From positions 85,341-149,340 of the forward strand of contig CAZRRO010000017.1 in the NCBI GenBank assembly GCA_964602595.1: a stretch of DNA of 64,000 nt, in the 5' to 3' direction. The notes under the pieces are model-generated. The model did no database searches, was not told the DNA's origin, and saw nothing but the letters and a program-made list of their open reading frames with translations. The translations under genes and the position numbers were made by a program. The DNA comes from CAIWAH01 sp964602595. Its GTDB lineage: Bacteria > Verrucomicrobiota > Verrucomicrobiia > Limisphaerales > UBA9464. Below, in pieces: positions 8,911 through 17,269 of this stretch (within the stretch, counting starts at the first letter, position 1; every line of letters starts with the position of its first letter).

Positions 8911-10266
8911 ATGTCCGCCAATTCCAACTGGTCCACCGAAGGTGACGTCAACACCGCCGACGCCCGCCGTGACTGGACCCGCGACCAGGTGGGGGCCGAG
9001 ACTGCAGCCCTTCTGCTGGCCGACTCGGAATGTTTCCTCCACCAATCGCTTTCTTCCCCGTGCCTGAATGCCCTCGCCGGCGCGGAGGGCTCTTGGCTGA
9101 TCGACGTCGAGGGCCGCCGTTATCTCGATTTTCACGGCAACAACGTCCATCAGGTGGGCTTCGGCCATCCGCGGGTGATTGCCGCCGTGAAGGCGCAGCT
9201 CGACGCGCTCCCGTTTTCCCCCCGCCGCTATACCAATGACGTGGCGGTGCGGCTCGCCCAGGAGCTCACCGCCCTAGCTCCCGGCGACCTCAACCGCATT
9301 CTGTTCGCCCCCGCCGGCACGATCGCCGTGAGCATGGCCCTGAAGATTGCCCGGCTGGTGACCGGCCGGTTCAAGACGGTGTCCATGTGGGATGCCTTCC
9401 ACGGGGCCACCTTGGATTCCATTTCCGTCGGCGGTGAAACCCAGTTCCGTCAGGGCGTAGGCCCGCTCCTGCCGGGGGCGGAACATGCGCCGCCGTGCGA
9501 ACATCGGGGGTGTCCATTCCGGTGCGGCGCGACGTGTTCGCTCGCGTGCGCGGACTACATCGAATACGTCCTCGAACGGGAGGGTGACGTTGCTGCGGTC
9601 ATCGGAGAGACGATCCGGTGCACGCCCGCCATCCCGCCCGCGGATTACTGGAAACGCATCCGTGCCGCCTGCGACAAGCACGGGGCGCTGCTGATTCTCG
9701 ACGAGATTCCGATCGGACTGGGCCGCAGCGGGAAGTTCTTCGCGTTCGAGCACTACGACGTGGTGCCAGACGTGGTGGTGCTGGGCAAAGGGCTGGGCGG
9801 TGGCGTGATGCCACTGGCCGCGGTCATTGCCCGGGAGGGGCTCAATATCGTCGGGGCTTCCTCCATCGGCCATTTCACGCACGAGAAGAGCCCGGTTTCC
9901 TGCGCGGCCGGCTTGGCCACGTTGGAAATCATCCGGGAGGAGAAGCTGGTGGAGCGGGCGGCCCAGCTGGGCGAAATCGCCTTGGAAGGCTTACGTGAAC
10001 TGGCCCGGAAACATCCCCTCATTGGCGATGTCCGCGGCCGCGGCTTGCTGCTCGGCGTGGAACTGCTGCACGACGGGAATCCTACCCGGCCGGCGCGGGA
10101 CGAGGCGAATCGCGTCATGTATGCGGCCCTGCGCCGCGGACTGAACTTCAAGCTGACCCGCGGCAACATGCTGACGCTGACGCCACCGTTGATCCTCAAG
10201 GACGAAGAGCTGGCGTTCGCGCTCAACGTGCTCGACGAAGCGATCGGCGAGGTCGAGCGCGGCTGA
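8911..10266 (+). CDS. Class III aminotransferase-fold PLP enzyme, PbfA-like
   Basis: A 451-residue fold-type I PLP enzyme of the class III (ornithine/aspartate aminotransferase) family. Visible features are the FHGNNVHQVGFGHP block, LFAPAGT for phosphate binding, MWDAFHGATLDS, LILDEIPIGLGRSG with the PLP-contacting Asp, and VVLGKGLGGG with the Schiff-base Lys. The start EGDVNTADARRDW, the Cys-rich insert (CEHRGCPFRCGATC) and the SSIGHFTHEKSPV segment resemble, from memory, proteins annotated as (R)-1-hydroxy-2-aminoethylphosphonate ammonia-lyase (PbfA), which feeds phosphonate breakdown. No other phosphonate gene (PhnW, PhnX, PhnA, PhnY) is nearby, so the specific reaction remains uncertain. 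ATG at 8911 is chosen over a long upstream extension that crosses the strong terminator hairpin. Confidence 0.78.
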   Translation: MSANSNWSTEGDVNTADARRDWTRDQVGAETAALLLADSECFLHQSLSSPCLNALAGAEGSWLIDVEGRRYLDFHGNNVHQVGFGHPRVIAAVKAQLDALPFSPRRYTNDVAVRLAQELTALAPGDLNRILFAPAGTIAVSMALKIARLVTGRFKTVSMWDAFHGATLDSISVGGETQFRQGVGPLLPGAEHAPPCEHRGCPFRCGATCSLACADYIEYVLEREGDVAAVIGETIRCTPAIPPADYWKRIRAACDKHGALLILDEIPIGLGRSGKFFAFEHYDVVPDVVVLGKGLGGGVMPLAAVIAREGLNIVGASSIGHFTHEKSPVSCAAGLATLEIIREEKLVERAAQLGEIALEGLRELARKHPLIGDVRGRGLLLGVELLHDGNPTRPARDEANRVMYAALRRGLNFKLTRGNMLTLTPPLILKDEELAFALNVLDEAIGEVERG

Positions 10267-10272
10267 GCGAAA

Positions 10273-12186
10273 TCACTCTTGAATGCTCACCGGCCGCCGG
10301 TCGCGTTCCGCGACAAGTCGGTCCACGGTTCCCGTGAGGGGTTTCCCCGCCGAATCGAACAACGCGAGGCTGGCCGGAACCTCCAAGCGGAGCGATTCCC
10401 AATGGCTCAGGGCTCGGGCCCGATCAGCGATCAGCTGGAGCGCAGGCCCGAGGAAATCCGTCTTGAAGTCGGCGAAACCTGGCGTGGTCCGCAGGGACCG
10501 GGCGCTCACGAACCGCACCGGGCCGTAGTCATCGTTGAGCAACTGCGCGAGAAAAGGGGCGGTCCAATTCATGCCCGACGCCTGCTGCGCCGGGGCCCAA
10601 CCGAAATGCCAGGCCGTGATGATCCGCTGGGCGGCATGGCCCTTGAGCAGCCAGAGCAAGGAGGCAGGGATCGACGTCTGTTCCGCGGTCAGCGTCATCG
10701 CGGGCTGTCGATACCACGCCGTCAGCTGCCGCTGGGTCCAGTCCAAGGTGCGGTCGAGGTGACAGAGATTGCACGCGTTGGGGACCCCGTGCCGGGCGCT
10801 GGATTCGGCCCGCGGGGAATTGATCTGGTGGGACCGGATGCCCTTGAACAGGGCGTAGGTCGTGTGGGGCATGTGGCAGTTCAGGCAATTGCTACCGCTG
10901 GAACCGGCCGCGTGGTGGGTGTGCTCCGGCACCCGGGTGGTGAACCGCTCTTCCTTGTGGCATTGGGTGCAGGCCGCAGGACCGTCCCGGCCGCGCTTGA
11001 GCTGATCGTTGGGGTCGCTGTCATGCATCGAGTGGCACGACAGGCAGGTCATGGTGCCGCGGGTATGGCACGGCGTCGCCAGCAAGGCGGTGAATTCGCG
11101 GCCTCCGGCCAGCACGGTGCCATCCTCCCACCAGCGGGTGGTGTAGAATTCCTTGTTCTGCGCGAACTCGGTCTTCTGGGCCGCCGTGGCATTCGTGCCC
11201 GGGTATTGAATGTAGTAGCGGGTTCGGTGCAGGTCGTCGCCGGGGCGGTAAAGGGGGCCATTGCGGGCGAACTCCAGCGCAAACTCCTCGCGCATGATGT
11301 AGTTGCCATGGCACTGGCCGCAGACTTGGGCGGAGCGTGCCGGATCCAGCCGCGCCGGGTTCACGATGGTGGGATCGGCGGCGCGCTCCCCCTTCGCTCG
11401 GGAGCTGGTCCCGGTGGCACGGTGATGGAGGACGTGGTCCTTCCCCGGGCCGTGGCAGGCCTCGCATGAGATGCCCAATTCCCCGACCTTGGTCTGGAGT
11501 TTTCCCTGTTCGTCGAGGCCCGGATTGCCACCGGTGCTGTGGCAGCGGATGCAGTGGTGGTTCCACTGCGTGACCATGCGCTCCTTGTCGTCGGGTGCGC
11601 GGAGAAATGCCGCATCCCGGGGAATCCATTGCTTCGTCTCGGGCAGAAACACGAGCGGCAGCGTCTGGAGCAGCCCTGGATAGCGCGGACTGGTCACCCA
11701 GTAGGTCTGATAGTTATGGGAACCCGTGGTCATCACGACGGGCCGCTTCACCCGCGGAATCTTGTCCAACGCCAATTTCCGCCCCCCTTGGACCACATAC
11801 ATCAGCACGTCCGGATCGGGCATCTCGGCGAAGAATTGGTCGCCTTCCTTGAATACCCGGTAGGCGAGCCCGCTGCAGGAGACGGTTGAACCATCAAACT
11901 TGCCCAAGACCGCTTCGTCGGTGGCCGGCTGGGTCATCGTCCGATGATACGACCGGTGCCAGCTGGCATGCTCGTCGCCGTGGCATTCCAGGCAGGAGCT
12001 CGAACCAAGATAGCCCGCGTCCGGGCGCGCTTGGGGCAGCTGGTTGGTGAGCCAGCCCCGGTAGCTGGTCGGGCCAAGGTTCGTGGATCCTCTCGCCGGC
12101 GGCATCCCGCCCGTCAGGCAGGTCAAAACCAACGCAAAAAGACAGCCCTTCCAAGCGATGTGCGGGTGAGATGACGGCCAACGCAT
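10273..12186 (-). CDS. Secreted octaheme c-type cytochrome
   Basis: 637 residues with an N-terminal signal peptide. Eight CxxCH haem-attachment motifs are visible in order: CLECH, CIRCH, CEACH, CGQCH, CLSCH, CTQCH, CLNCH and CNLCH. The last roughly 150 residues carry no haem motif and look helical. Such proteins are periplasmic electron carriers or multihaem oxidoreductases. All eight sites are ordinary CxxCH, with no CxxCK as in NrfA or octahaem nitrite reductase, so a catalytic haem of that type is not indicated. ATG at 12186 is preferred; a TTG at 12210 would add eight residues. No cytochrome maturation gene or partner oxidoreductase is adjacent. The stop is 6 bases from that of the convergent PLP-enzyme gene. 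Confidence 0.85.
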   Translation of the reverse strand: MRWPSSHPHIAWKGCLFALVLTCLTGGMPPARGSTNLGPTSYRGWLTNQLPQARPDAGYLGSSSCLECHGDEHASWHRSYHRTMTQPATDEAVLGKFDGSTVSCSGLAYRVFKEGDQFFAEMPDPDVLMYVVQGGRKLALDKIPRVKRPVVMTTGSHNYQTYWVTSPRYPGLLQTLPLVFLPETKQWIPRDAAFLRAPDDKERMVTQWNHHCIRCHSTGGNPGLDEQGKLQTKVGELGISCEACHGPGKDHVLHHRATGTSSRAKGERAADPTIVNPARLDPARSAQVCGQCHGNYIMREEFALEFARNGPLYRPGDDLHRTRYYIQYPGTNATAAQKTEFAQNKEFYTTRWWEDGTVLAGGREFTALLATPCHTRGTMTCLSCHSMHDSDPNDQLKRGRDGPAACTQCHKEERFTTRVPEHTHHAAGSSGSNCLNCHMPHTTYALFKGIRSHQINSPRAESSARHGVPNACNLCHLDRTLDWTQRQLTAWYRQPAMTLTAEQTSIPASLLWLLKGHAAQRIITAWHFGWAPAQQASGMNWTAPFLAQLLNDDYGPVRFVSARSLRTTPGFADFKTDFLGPALQLIADRARALSHWESLRLEVPASLALFDSAGKPLTGTVDRLVAERDRRPVSIQE

Positions 12187-12365
12187 TGAAGTTGTGGGAG
12201 GCGGGGCCAACCCGCCTCATGGGTTGAGATTGTGAGCGGCCCACTGGGGCGCGTCAGGTTAAATTCCCGCGTCGTCGGCAAACGGCGGCCATGAATCGCC
12301 AATTGTGGCAGCGGCGGCCGGGCCCGGGGCATGGCAAAATTGCCGGCGCCGATCACGTTCCCGCC

Positions 12366-13202
12366 ATGTATCTTGCCCCGATCACGTCTGTCTTTCACCC
12401 GACTGATTTCAGCCGCAGCAACGAGGGGGCGTTCATCCACGCCCTGCGGATCGCCCTATTGGCACGGTGCGATCTCTCCCTGTTGCACGTCGGCCGCCAC
12501 GGCGAGGAGCACGGCTGGGAAGGCTTTCCCAGCGTCCGCGACCAACTGATTCGCTGGGAAGTCCTGCCGGCCGGGGCACCGCACAGTGCTGTGACCGACT
12601 TGGGCGTGCGGGTCACCAAGGGGCAGAAGGTGAACTCCGACCCGGTCGAGGCGATTGGCGAATACGTCGCGGAGCACCTGCCCGACCTGGTCGTGCTTTC
12701 AACCCATCAGCGGCAGGGACTTTCCCGCCTGCGTCGTCCCGCGGTGGCGGAACAGATCGCCCGCCTGGCCCGGGTGCGAACACTGTTCGTGCCCCGGGGC
12801 GTGACGGGATTCGTGGACCCCGTTTCGGGCGGGCTAACGCTGCGTCGCATCCTGATCCCCATCGACCATGACCCACGCCCGGCCGCCGCGGTTGGGGCGG
12901 CGGCAAGTTTGGCTCGGACCTTGGGACAGAAGCCGCTGGAATTTGTCTTCCTCCATGTCGGACCGGAAAAGGACTATCCCTCCGCCTACCTGCCCGAACA
13001 TCCCGGCTGGACCCGTGAAGTGGTCTGCGAGGAAGGCGACGTCGTAGAAACCATCCTGAACGTCAGCGACGAACGGGAAGTGGATCTCATCGTGATGGCC
13101 ACCCGCGGGCACGACGGATTTGTCGACGCATTGCGCGGCAGCACGACCGAACGGGTCTTGCGCGGCGCGAAGTGCCCCCTGCTCGCGGTGCCGGCGCAGT
13201 GA
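12366..13202 (+). CDS. Universal stress protein, two-domain
   Basis: 278 residues made of two UspA-like halves. The first starts ITSVFHPTDFSRSNEGA with a VVLSTHQRQGLSRL block. The second starts RRILIPIDHDPRPAAA and ends with the ATP-type signature VMATRGHDGFVDALRGSTTERVL, close to G-x2-G-x9-G-[ST]. Proteins of this family are cytoplasmic, usually dimeric, and often bind ATP; they help during starvation, anoxia or other stress. Start at 12366 (ATG) places the first beta strand at residue 5. It ends 2 bases before the stop of a larger Usp gene on the opposite strand. Confidence 0.88.
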   Translation: MYLAPITSVFHPTDFSRSNEGAFIHALRIALLARCDLSLLHVGRHGEEHGWEGFPSVRDQLIRWEVLPAGAPHSAVTDLGVRVTKGQKVNSDPVEAIGEYVAEHLPDLVVLSTHQRQGLSRLRRPAVAEQIARLARVRTLFVPRGVTGFVDPVSGGLTLRRILIPIDHDPRPAAAVGAAASLARTLGQKPLEFVFLHVGPEKDYPSAYLPEHPGWTREVVCEEGDVVETILNVSDEREVDLIVMATRGHDGFVDALRGSTTERVLRGAKCPLLAVPAQ

Positions 13203-13204
13203 AT

Positions 13205-14575
13205 TCAGGCCGGCGGCAGGCGCACCAGGTGCACGGGCCGGTGGCTCCGTGCGACTACCGCTCCGGCGACCGAGCCGAACACCGCGCCCGCGAGGCCAGT
13301 CCGGCCGTGCGAGCTTAGGCAGATGGCGTGCGCGCCGAACTGCTCGGCCTGACGCAGGATGGCTTCGGCGACGTTGCCGGCCGACTCGACCACTGCCTCC
13401 ACGGTCACTCCCCGTCGCAAGGCGGCCGCGGGGACCAGCGAGCCCAGCTTCTTCCGCGCGGATTGCAGCAGGCGGGCGTGCTCGCCGGGCGACAAGGTTG
13501 GCCGCCGGCCCGCCCCGAAGAAAGCCGCCACCGGTGACTGGCGTTCGGTGAGCGCGTGAAACAGGCGCAAGCGTCCGCCATTCGGCAGCAGTGAGCACGC
13601 GGCGGCGACCGCACGGTTGCCTTCGGCCGAGAAGTCCGTGGTGACCAGCACGCGGCTCAAAGCGGGCACGCCGGCGGGCGCGGCCGGATGGCTGACCACC
13701 GGCACGCAAACAACCCCCATGGGCGCGTCGCAAAGCAGTGCCCGCGAGGTGGAACGATGCCACAGCCGTGAGAGTCCGTGGTGCTGGTGGGCGCCCACGA
13801 CGATCAGGTCCGCATTCGCGGCCTTGGCCATTTCGATCAGGGCGGCCGCCGGATTGTCGCCCCCCGCCTCCACCAACACCTGCACCCGCTGTTCGCCGAG
13901 CACCGCGGCCACCTTCTCGATCAGGTCCCGCCGCAAGGCGGCGTCCACGGGGGCGGGATTGGCCGTTGCGGGAAACTCCTCCTCCGCGAGGCCGAGGCGA
14001 TCGCTTTCGGCCGCGGGATCATCCACGTAGCCGGCGAACAGTTCGCAGGGACCGTGGGCGGCCAACTCGCCGGCAAAGGCGAGGGCGGTGTCGCTTGCGA
14101 GCGTGAAATCCGTCGCCACAAACACCCGCAGCGCGCGGCGTCCCTCCGCCCATTCCCGGAAAGGCATCGCGGATCGTGTCACCAACGTCGGCACCAAGGC
14201 CGATTCGGCGATGCGTTCCGCCGTGCTGCCGAGAAACACCCGCGCCAGCGCCACGCGACCGACCGACGAAACCACTACCAGCCGGGTTTGCCCGGGGCGG
14301 GCCAGCTTCTTTAAGACCCCCTCCGCCTCGCCGAGCTCGACCGTTCCGTGGACCTTCGGACCCGCGGACGGCAACGCGGCGACCTCCCGCTCCATCCGTT
14401 CCCGCAGCCGGGCGACGATGGGCTCCCACAACGGGTCCGGCAGGCCGTCCGCCAGGGGAGGCGTCGTCGCGTGGACCAAGTGGACACGGTCGTTGAATCG
14501 TTTCGCCAGCGCGGTGGCGACGGCGATCGCGTCGGCGGAATTTGGACTGAAGTCGGTGCCGGCGAGGATTTTCAT
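13205..14575 (-). CDS. Universal stress protein with three tandem Usp domains
   Basis: 456 residues. Three Usp domains can be counted by their first strands: MKILAGTDFSPNSADA (residue 1), RVFVATDFTLASDTALAF (about residue 130) and RVLVTTDFSAEGNRAVA (about residue 310). Domains 1 and 3 keep the nucleotide-binding pattern (SSVGRVALARVFLGSTAER; SSHGRTGLAGAVFGSVA). Domain 2 has a variant (GAHQHHGLSRLWHRSTSRA). Most Usp proteins have one or two domains, so three is unusual. ATG at 14575 begins directly at the first strand. It is convergent with the two-domain Usp gene. Function beyond stress adaptation is not deducible. Confidence 0.85.
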   Translation of the reverse strand: MKILAGTDFSPNSADAIAVATALAKRFNDRVHLVHATTPPLADGLPDPLWEPIVARLRERMEREVAALPSAGPKVHGTVELGEAEGVLKKLARPGQTRLVVVSSVGRVALARVFLGSTAERIAESALVPTLVTRSAMPFREWAEGRRALRVFVATDFTLASDTALAFAGELAAHGPCELFAGYVDDPAAESDRLGLAEEEFPATANPAPVDAALRRDLIEKVAAVLGEQRVQVLVEAGGDNPAAALIEMAKAANADLIVVGAHQHHGLSRLWHRSTSRALLCDAPMGVVCVPVVSHPAAPAGVPALSRVLVTTDFSAEGNRAVAAACSLLPNGGRLRLFHALTERQSPVAAFFGAGRRPTLSPGEHARLLQSARKKLGSLVPAAALRRGVTVEAVVESAGNVAEAILRQAEQFGAHAICLSSHGRTGLAGAVFGSVAGAVVARSHRPVHLVRLPPA

Positions 14576-14735
14576 GGGTGGAACTTTCTCGGTTCAATTG
14601 GCGGTATACGCCGGTGCGCGTCTGTCGCCAACCATCCTTTGCGGCTCGCTGGCCAGCCGCGTTGGGAGGGCCCGGGGCCGGGGTGGAGTGAACGCGGCAT
14701 TGCAGTTGCCGGCCCGCTTCCGTAAGCAACGCCCC

Positions 14736-15509
14736 GTGACCGCCGACTATCTCGCGAAGTGCCGCACCCTCATTGACGCCGTCGAGGCGCAGACTCCGGC
14801 CATCCGGCAGGCCGCCAACTGGTTTGCCGCCACCATCCTCGCCGGCCGCATGGTCCACGTCTTCGGCTCCGGCCATTCCCGGATCATGGTTGAGGAGATG
14901 TGGCCGCGTTACGGCTCTTTTCCCGGGTTCAATCCCATCGTCGAACTCTCGCTGAGCTTTCACAACCTCGTCGTGGGCGCCAACGGCCAGCGGCAGGCCA
15001 TGTTCCTGGAAAACGTCCCCGGACTGGCCGCACGGATCCTGCGGAACTTCGACCTTTCGCCCACGGACTCCGCGCTGGTCGTGTCCTCCAGCGGCTGCAA
15101 TGTCGTGCCGATCGAGATGGCGGAAGGCTTCCGGCAACGCGGCGTGAAGGTGGTCGCCGTGATCTCCCGCGCGCACAGCGATGCCAGCACGAGCCAACGG
15201 GCCGACGGGAAGAAGCTACAGGATTTCGCCGACCTTGTGCTCGATACCGGGGCGCCGGTCGGCGACGCGATGGTCACGGTCCCAGGACTCGATACGCCGG
15301 TAGCACCCGGATCCACCGTGGGCGGTTGCCTGCTGGTGAACTCGATCAAGGCCGAGGTCGCGGCCCGCCTGACCGCGGCCGGCCAGCCGCCCAAGGTGCT
15401 GACCGCCGGCGCCATCGTCGGCAAGGTTCGGGCTACGGAACTGTTCGAGGCGGCCTACGACGAACACGGGCGGCGGCTGGCGAAACTTTACGAGAAACTG
15501 GGGCTGTGA
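14736..15509 (+). CDS. SIS-domain sugar isomerase-like protein (UPF0309-like)
   Basis: 257 residues with one SIS (phosphosugar isomerase) domain. The block VFGSGHSRIMVEEMWPRYGS is followed by LVVSSSGCNVVPIEMAEG, the phosphosugar-binding Ser/Thr loop, and VVAVISRAHSDA. It matches UPF0309-type proteins, cytoplasmic and often next to sugar kinases or amidohydrolases. The start is taken as GTG at 14736 because no ATG precedes the domain closely and the resulting length suits the family; the frame itself stays open further upstream. purU starts 46 bases downstream on the same strand, so they may share a transcript. Confidence 0.82.
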   Translation: MTADYLAKCRTLIDAVEAQTPAIRQAANWFAATILAGRMVHVFGSGHSRIMVEEMWPRYGSFPGFNPIVELSLSFHNLVVGANGQRQAMFLENVPGLAARILRNFDLSPTDSALVVSSSGCNVVPIEMAEGFRQRGVKVVAVISRAHSDASTSQRADGKKLQDFADLVLDTGAPVGDAMVTVPGLDTPVAPGSTVGGCLLVNSIKAEVAARLTAAGQPPKVLTAGAIVGKVRATELFEAAYDEHGRRLAKLYEKLGL

Positions 15510-15555
15510 AGGCGGTTCCCGAATACTGCCCGGAACTGCGCTCCGACCGCTCGCC

Positions 15556-16392
15556 ATGAAACCCGCCGTTCTGCTCGTCGAATGTCCCGACCGCCCCGGA
15601 CTCGTCCACGCCATCACCGGCGTGTTGTTCCGCCTCGGCGTCAACGTCGTGGGGAACCAGGAGTTCGTGGACCGCACGTCGCGGCGCTTCTACATGCGCA
15701 CCGAATTCGACGGGTCGGTGAACGGTTCCGAATTGCTGGCGGCCGTCCGGAGCGTGGCGCCGGAGGGCTCGGAAGTGCGATTGTCACATCTTGAACCCAA
15801 ACGGGTCGTGGTGCTGGCATCCAAGGAACATCACTGCCTCGCGGACATCCTGGTGCGGCATTCGTTCAAGGAACTGAACGTCCACGTCCTCGCAGTGATC
15901 GCCAACCACGCGACGCTGGAACCTCTGGTCCGGAAGTTTGAGCTGCCTTTCCACTACTTGCCGCACGGCGAATTGCCCCGTGAGGTCCACGAGGCCGAGG
16001 TGCTCACGATGGTCCAGCGCTACCGGCCGGACTTCGTGGTGCTGGCCAAATACATGCGGGTGCTCAGTCCGAAGTTCGTCGGCCAGTTCCCGGCGCGGCT
16101 GGTGAACATCCACCACAGCTTCCTGCCCGCCTTCGCCGGGGCGCGGCCGTATCATCAGGCCTTTGAACGCGGCGTGAAGGTCATCGGCGCCACCGCCCAC
16201 TTCGTCACCGACGAGCTCGATGCCGGACCGATCATCGTCCAGCAGGTCGTGCCGGTGGACCACACCCACGCGTCGGAGGACCTGGTGCTGGCGGGCCGCG
16301 ATGTGGAGCAGATGGTGCTCGCCCGGGCGCTGCGACTGGTCTTCGAGGACCGCGTGTTCCTCTGCGGCAACCGCACGGTCATCTTCGACTGA
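15556..16392 (+). CDS. purU: Formyltetrahydrofolate deformylase
   Basis: 278 residues. The N-terminal ACT domain (LLVECPDRPGLVHAITGVLF) is followed by a formyltransferase-fold catalytic domain with MRVLSPKFV, NIHHSFLPAFAGARPYHQA carrying the Asn and His catalytic residues, and ATAHFVTDELDAGPII carrying the Asp. PurU hydrolyses 10-formyl-THF to formate and THF, balancing one-carbon units and supplying formate for purine synthesis. Length and domain order match the family. metF and purK elsewhere in the window belong to the same broad metabolism but are not linked to it. Its end faces the RlaP-like gene on the other strand, 25 bases away. Confidence 0.95.
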   Translation: MKPAVLLVECPDRPGLVHAITGVLFRLGVNVVGNQEFVDRTSRRFYMRTEFDGSVNGSELLAAVRSVAPEGSEVRLSHLEPKRVVVLASKEHHCLADILVRHSFKELNVHVLAVIANHATLEPLVRKFELPFHYLPHGELPREVHEAEVLTMVQRYRPDFVVLAKYMRVLSPKFVGQFPARLVNIHHSFLPAFAGARPYHQAFERGVKVIGATAHFVTDELDAGPIIVQQVVPVDHTHASEDLVLAGRDVEQMVLARALRLVFEDRVFLCGNRTVIFD

Positions 16393-16417
16393 TCCATCCA
16401 CCGCCGATTTGGCGGAG

Positions 16418-17194
16418 CTACCCGGCCGGGAGTGCCCGCGACTGCAAGCGCACCCGCACCAGCAAGTCGTTCAACGCCTGCCGGGTGGCCTCGTCCGGCG
16501 CTTCCGGCAACGTGCTGGCGTCGTGGGCAGCCTGCAGTTCACCGCGCAGCCGCTCGTATTCAGCCTCGTGGAAGGCGGTGTCGGCGTCGGTCAAGGTCGT
16601 GTTCTCACCTTTGGTCTTCCGCTCGATCAACTCGGCGATGTAGGGCAGGCGGAAGTCTTGGTTGAGCGTGACGAGGTTCGCCTCGATCACGCCGGTCCGC
16701 ATCAGATGGATACCAGTGAGCAGCACGCGATAAACGTAGAGCAGCGGCTTCACCCGGCGCGGCGACTCCTTTAGGAAGAGTTTCCACTGCGTCTCCGCAA
16801 ACCCGAAGTAGTGGTGGGAATGGTGCCGGGTTATTAGGCCCGTGCGGCACGCACCCTTCAGCTCCGCGTGTTCCGGCGAGGTCTGGACGATCAAGGGCGA
16901 GAAAAGCTGCTCCAGCACGTAGCCGTTCTTCTTCAGGAGCAGGCCGAAGAACTTCCGGACGTCGTGCGAAACGATGTCCATCTCCAGCCCTTCGATCACC
17001 CGGCTGTCCTCCACCGTTTCGTCCTGAACCTCCAACCCGACGACCCGTTCCAGCGGCAGCACATGCGCCCCGCGCAGGTTGAAGTCCGAATCGGGAGAAG
17101 GAAACCCGTAGAGATGCGCCCCGCTGATGGTGGCGAAGAGCAGCGGATACGGCTGTGCCGCAACGATGCGGCTGAGAAGTGGGTCGATTGTCAT
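16418..17194 (-). CDS. RlaP-type polymerase-beta nucleotidyltransferase (PF10127-like)
   Basis: 258 residues. The nucleotidyltransferase motif GAHLYGFPSPDSDFNLRG (residues 25-42) and the downstream EMDIVSHDVRKFFGLLLKKN block match the RlaP family, named for its association with RNA ligases in RNA-repair operons (Burroughs and Aravind 2016, recalled). In typical members the motif reads GS-x2-YG-x5-SD-x-D. Here Ser is Ala26 and the second metal-binding Asp is Asn39, so catalysis may be altered or lost. It is the last gene of a four-gene minus-strand cassette (kinase-like, vWA, PurA-like, RlaP), 75 bases after the PurA-like stop. No RNA ligase gene is in the window. A second family member lies at 53060. 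Confidence 0.8.
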   Translation of the reverse strand: MTIDPLLSRIVAAQPYPLLFATISGAHLYGFPSPDSDFNLRGAHVLPLERVVGLEVQDETVEDSRVIEGLEMDIVSHDVRKFFGLLLKKNGYVLEQLFSPLIVQTSPEHAELKGACRTGLITRHHSHHYFGFAETQWKLFLKESPRRVKPLLYVYRVLLTGIHLMRTGVIEANLVTLNQDFRLPYIAELIERKTKGENTTLTDADTAFHEAEYERLRGELQAAHDASTLPEAPDEATRQALNDLLVRVRLQSRALPAG

Positions 17195-17269
17195 GTGGCG
17201 GTCTTAAGGTCGGACTAGAGTTTCGTCACGATCCTTCGGAATGGTTGATCGCACCAGACGCACGCCCAG

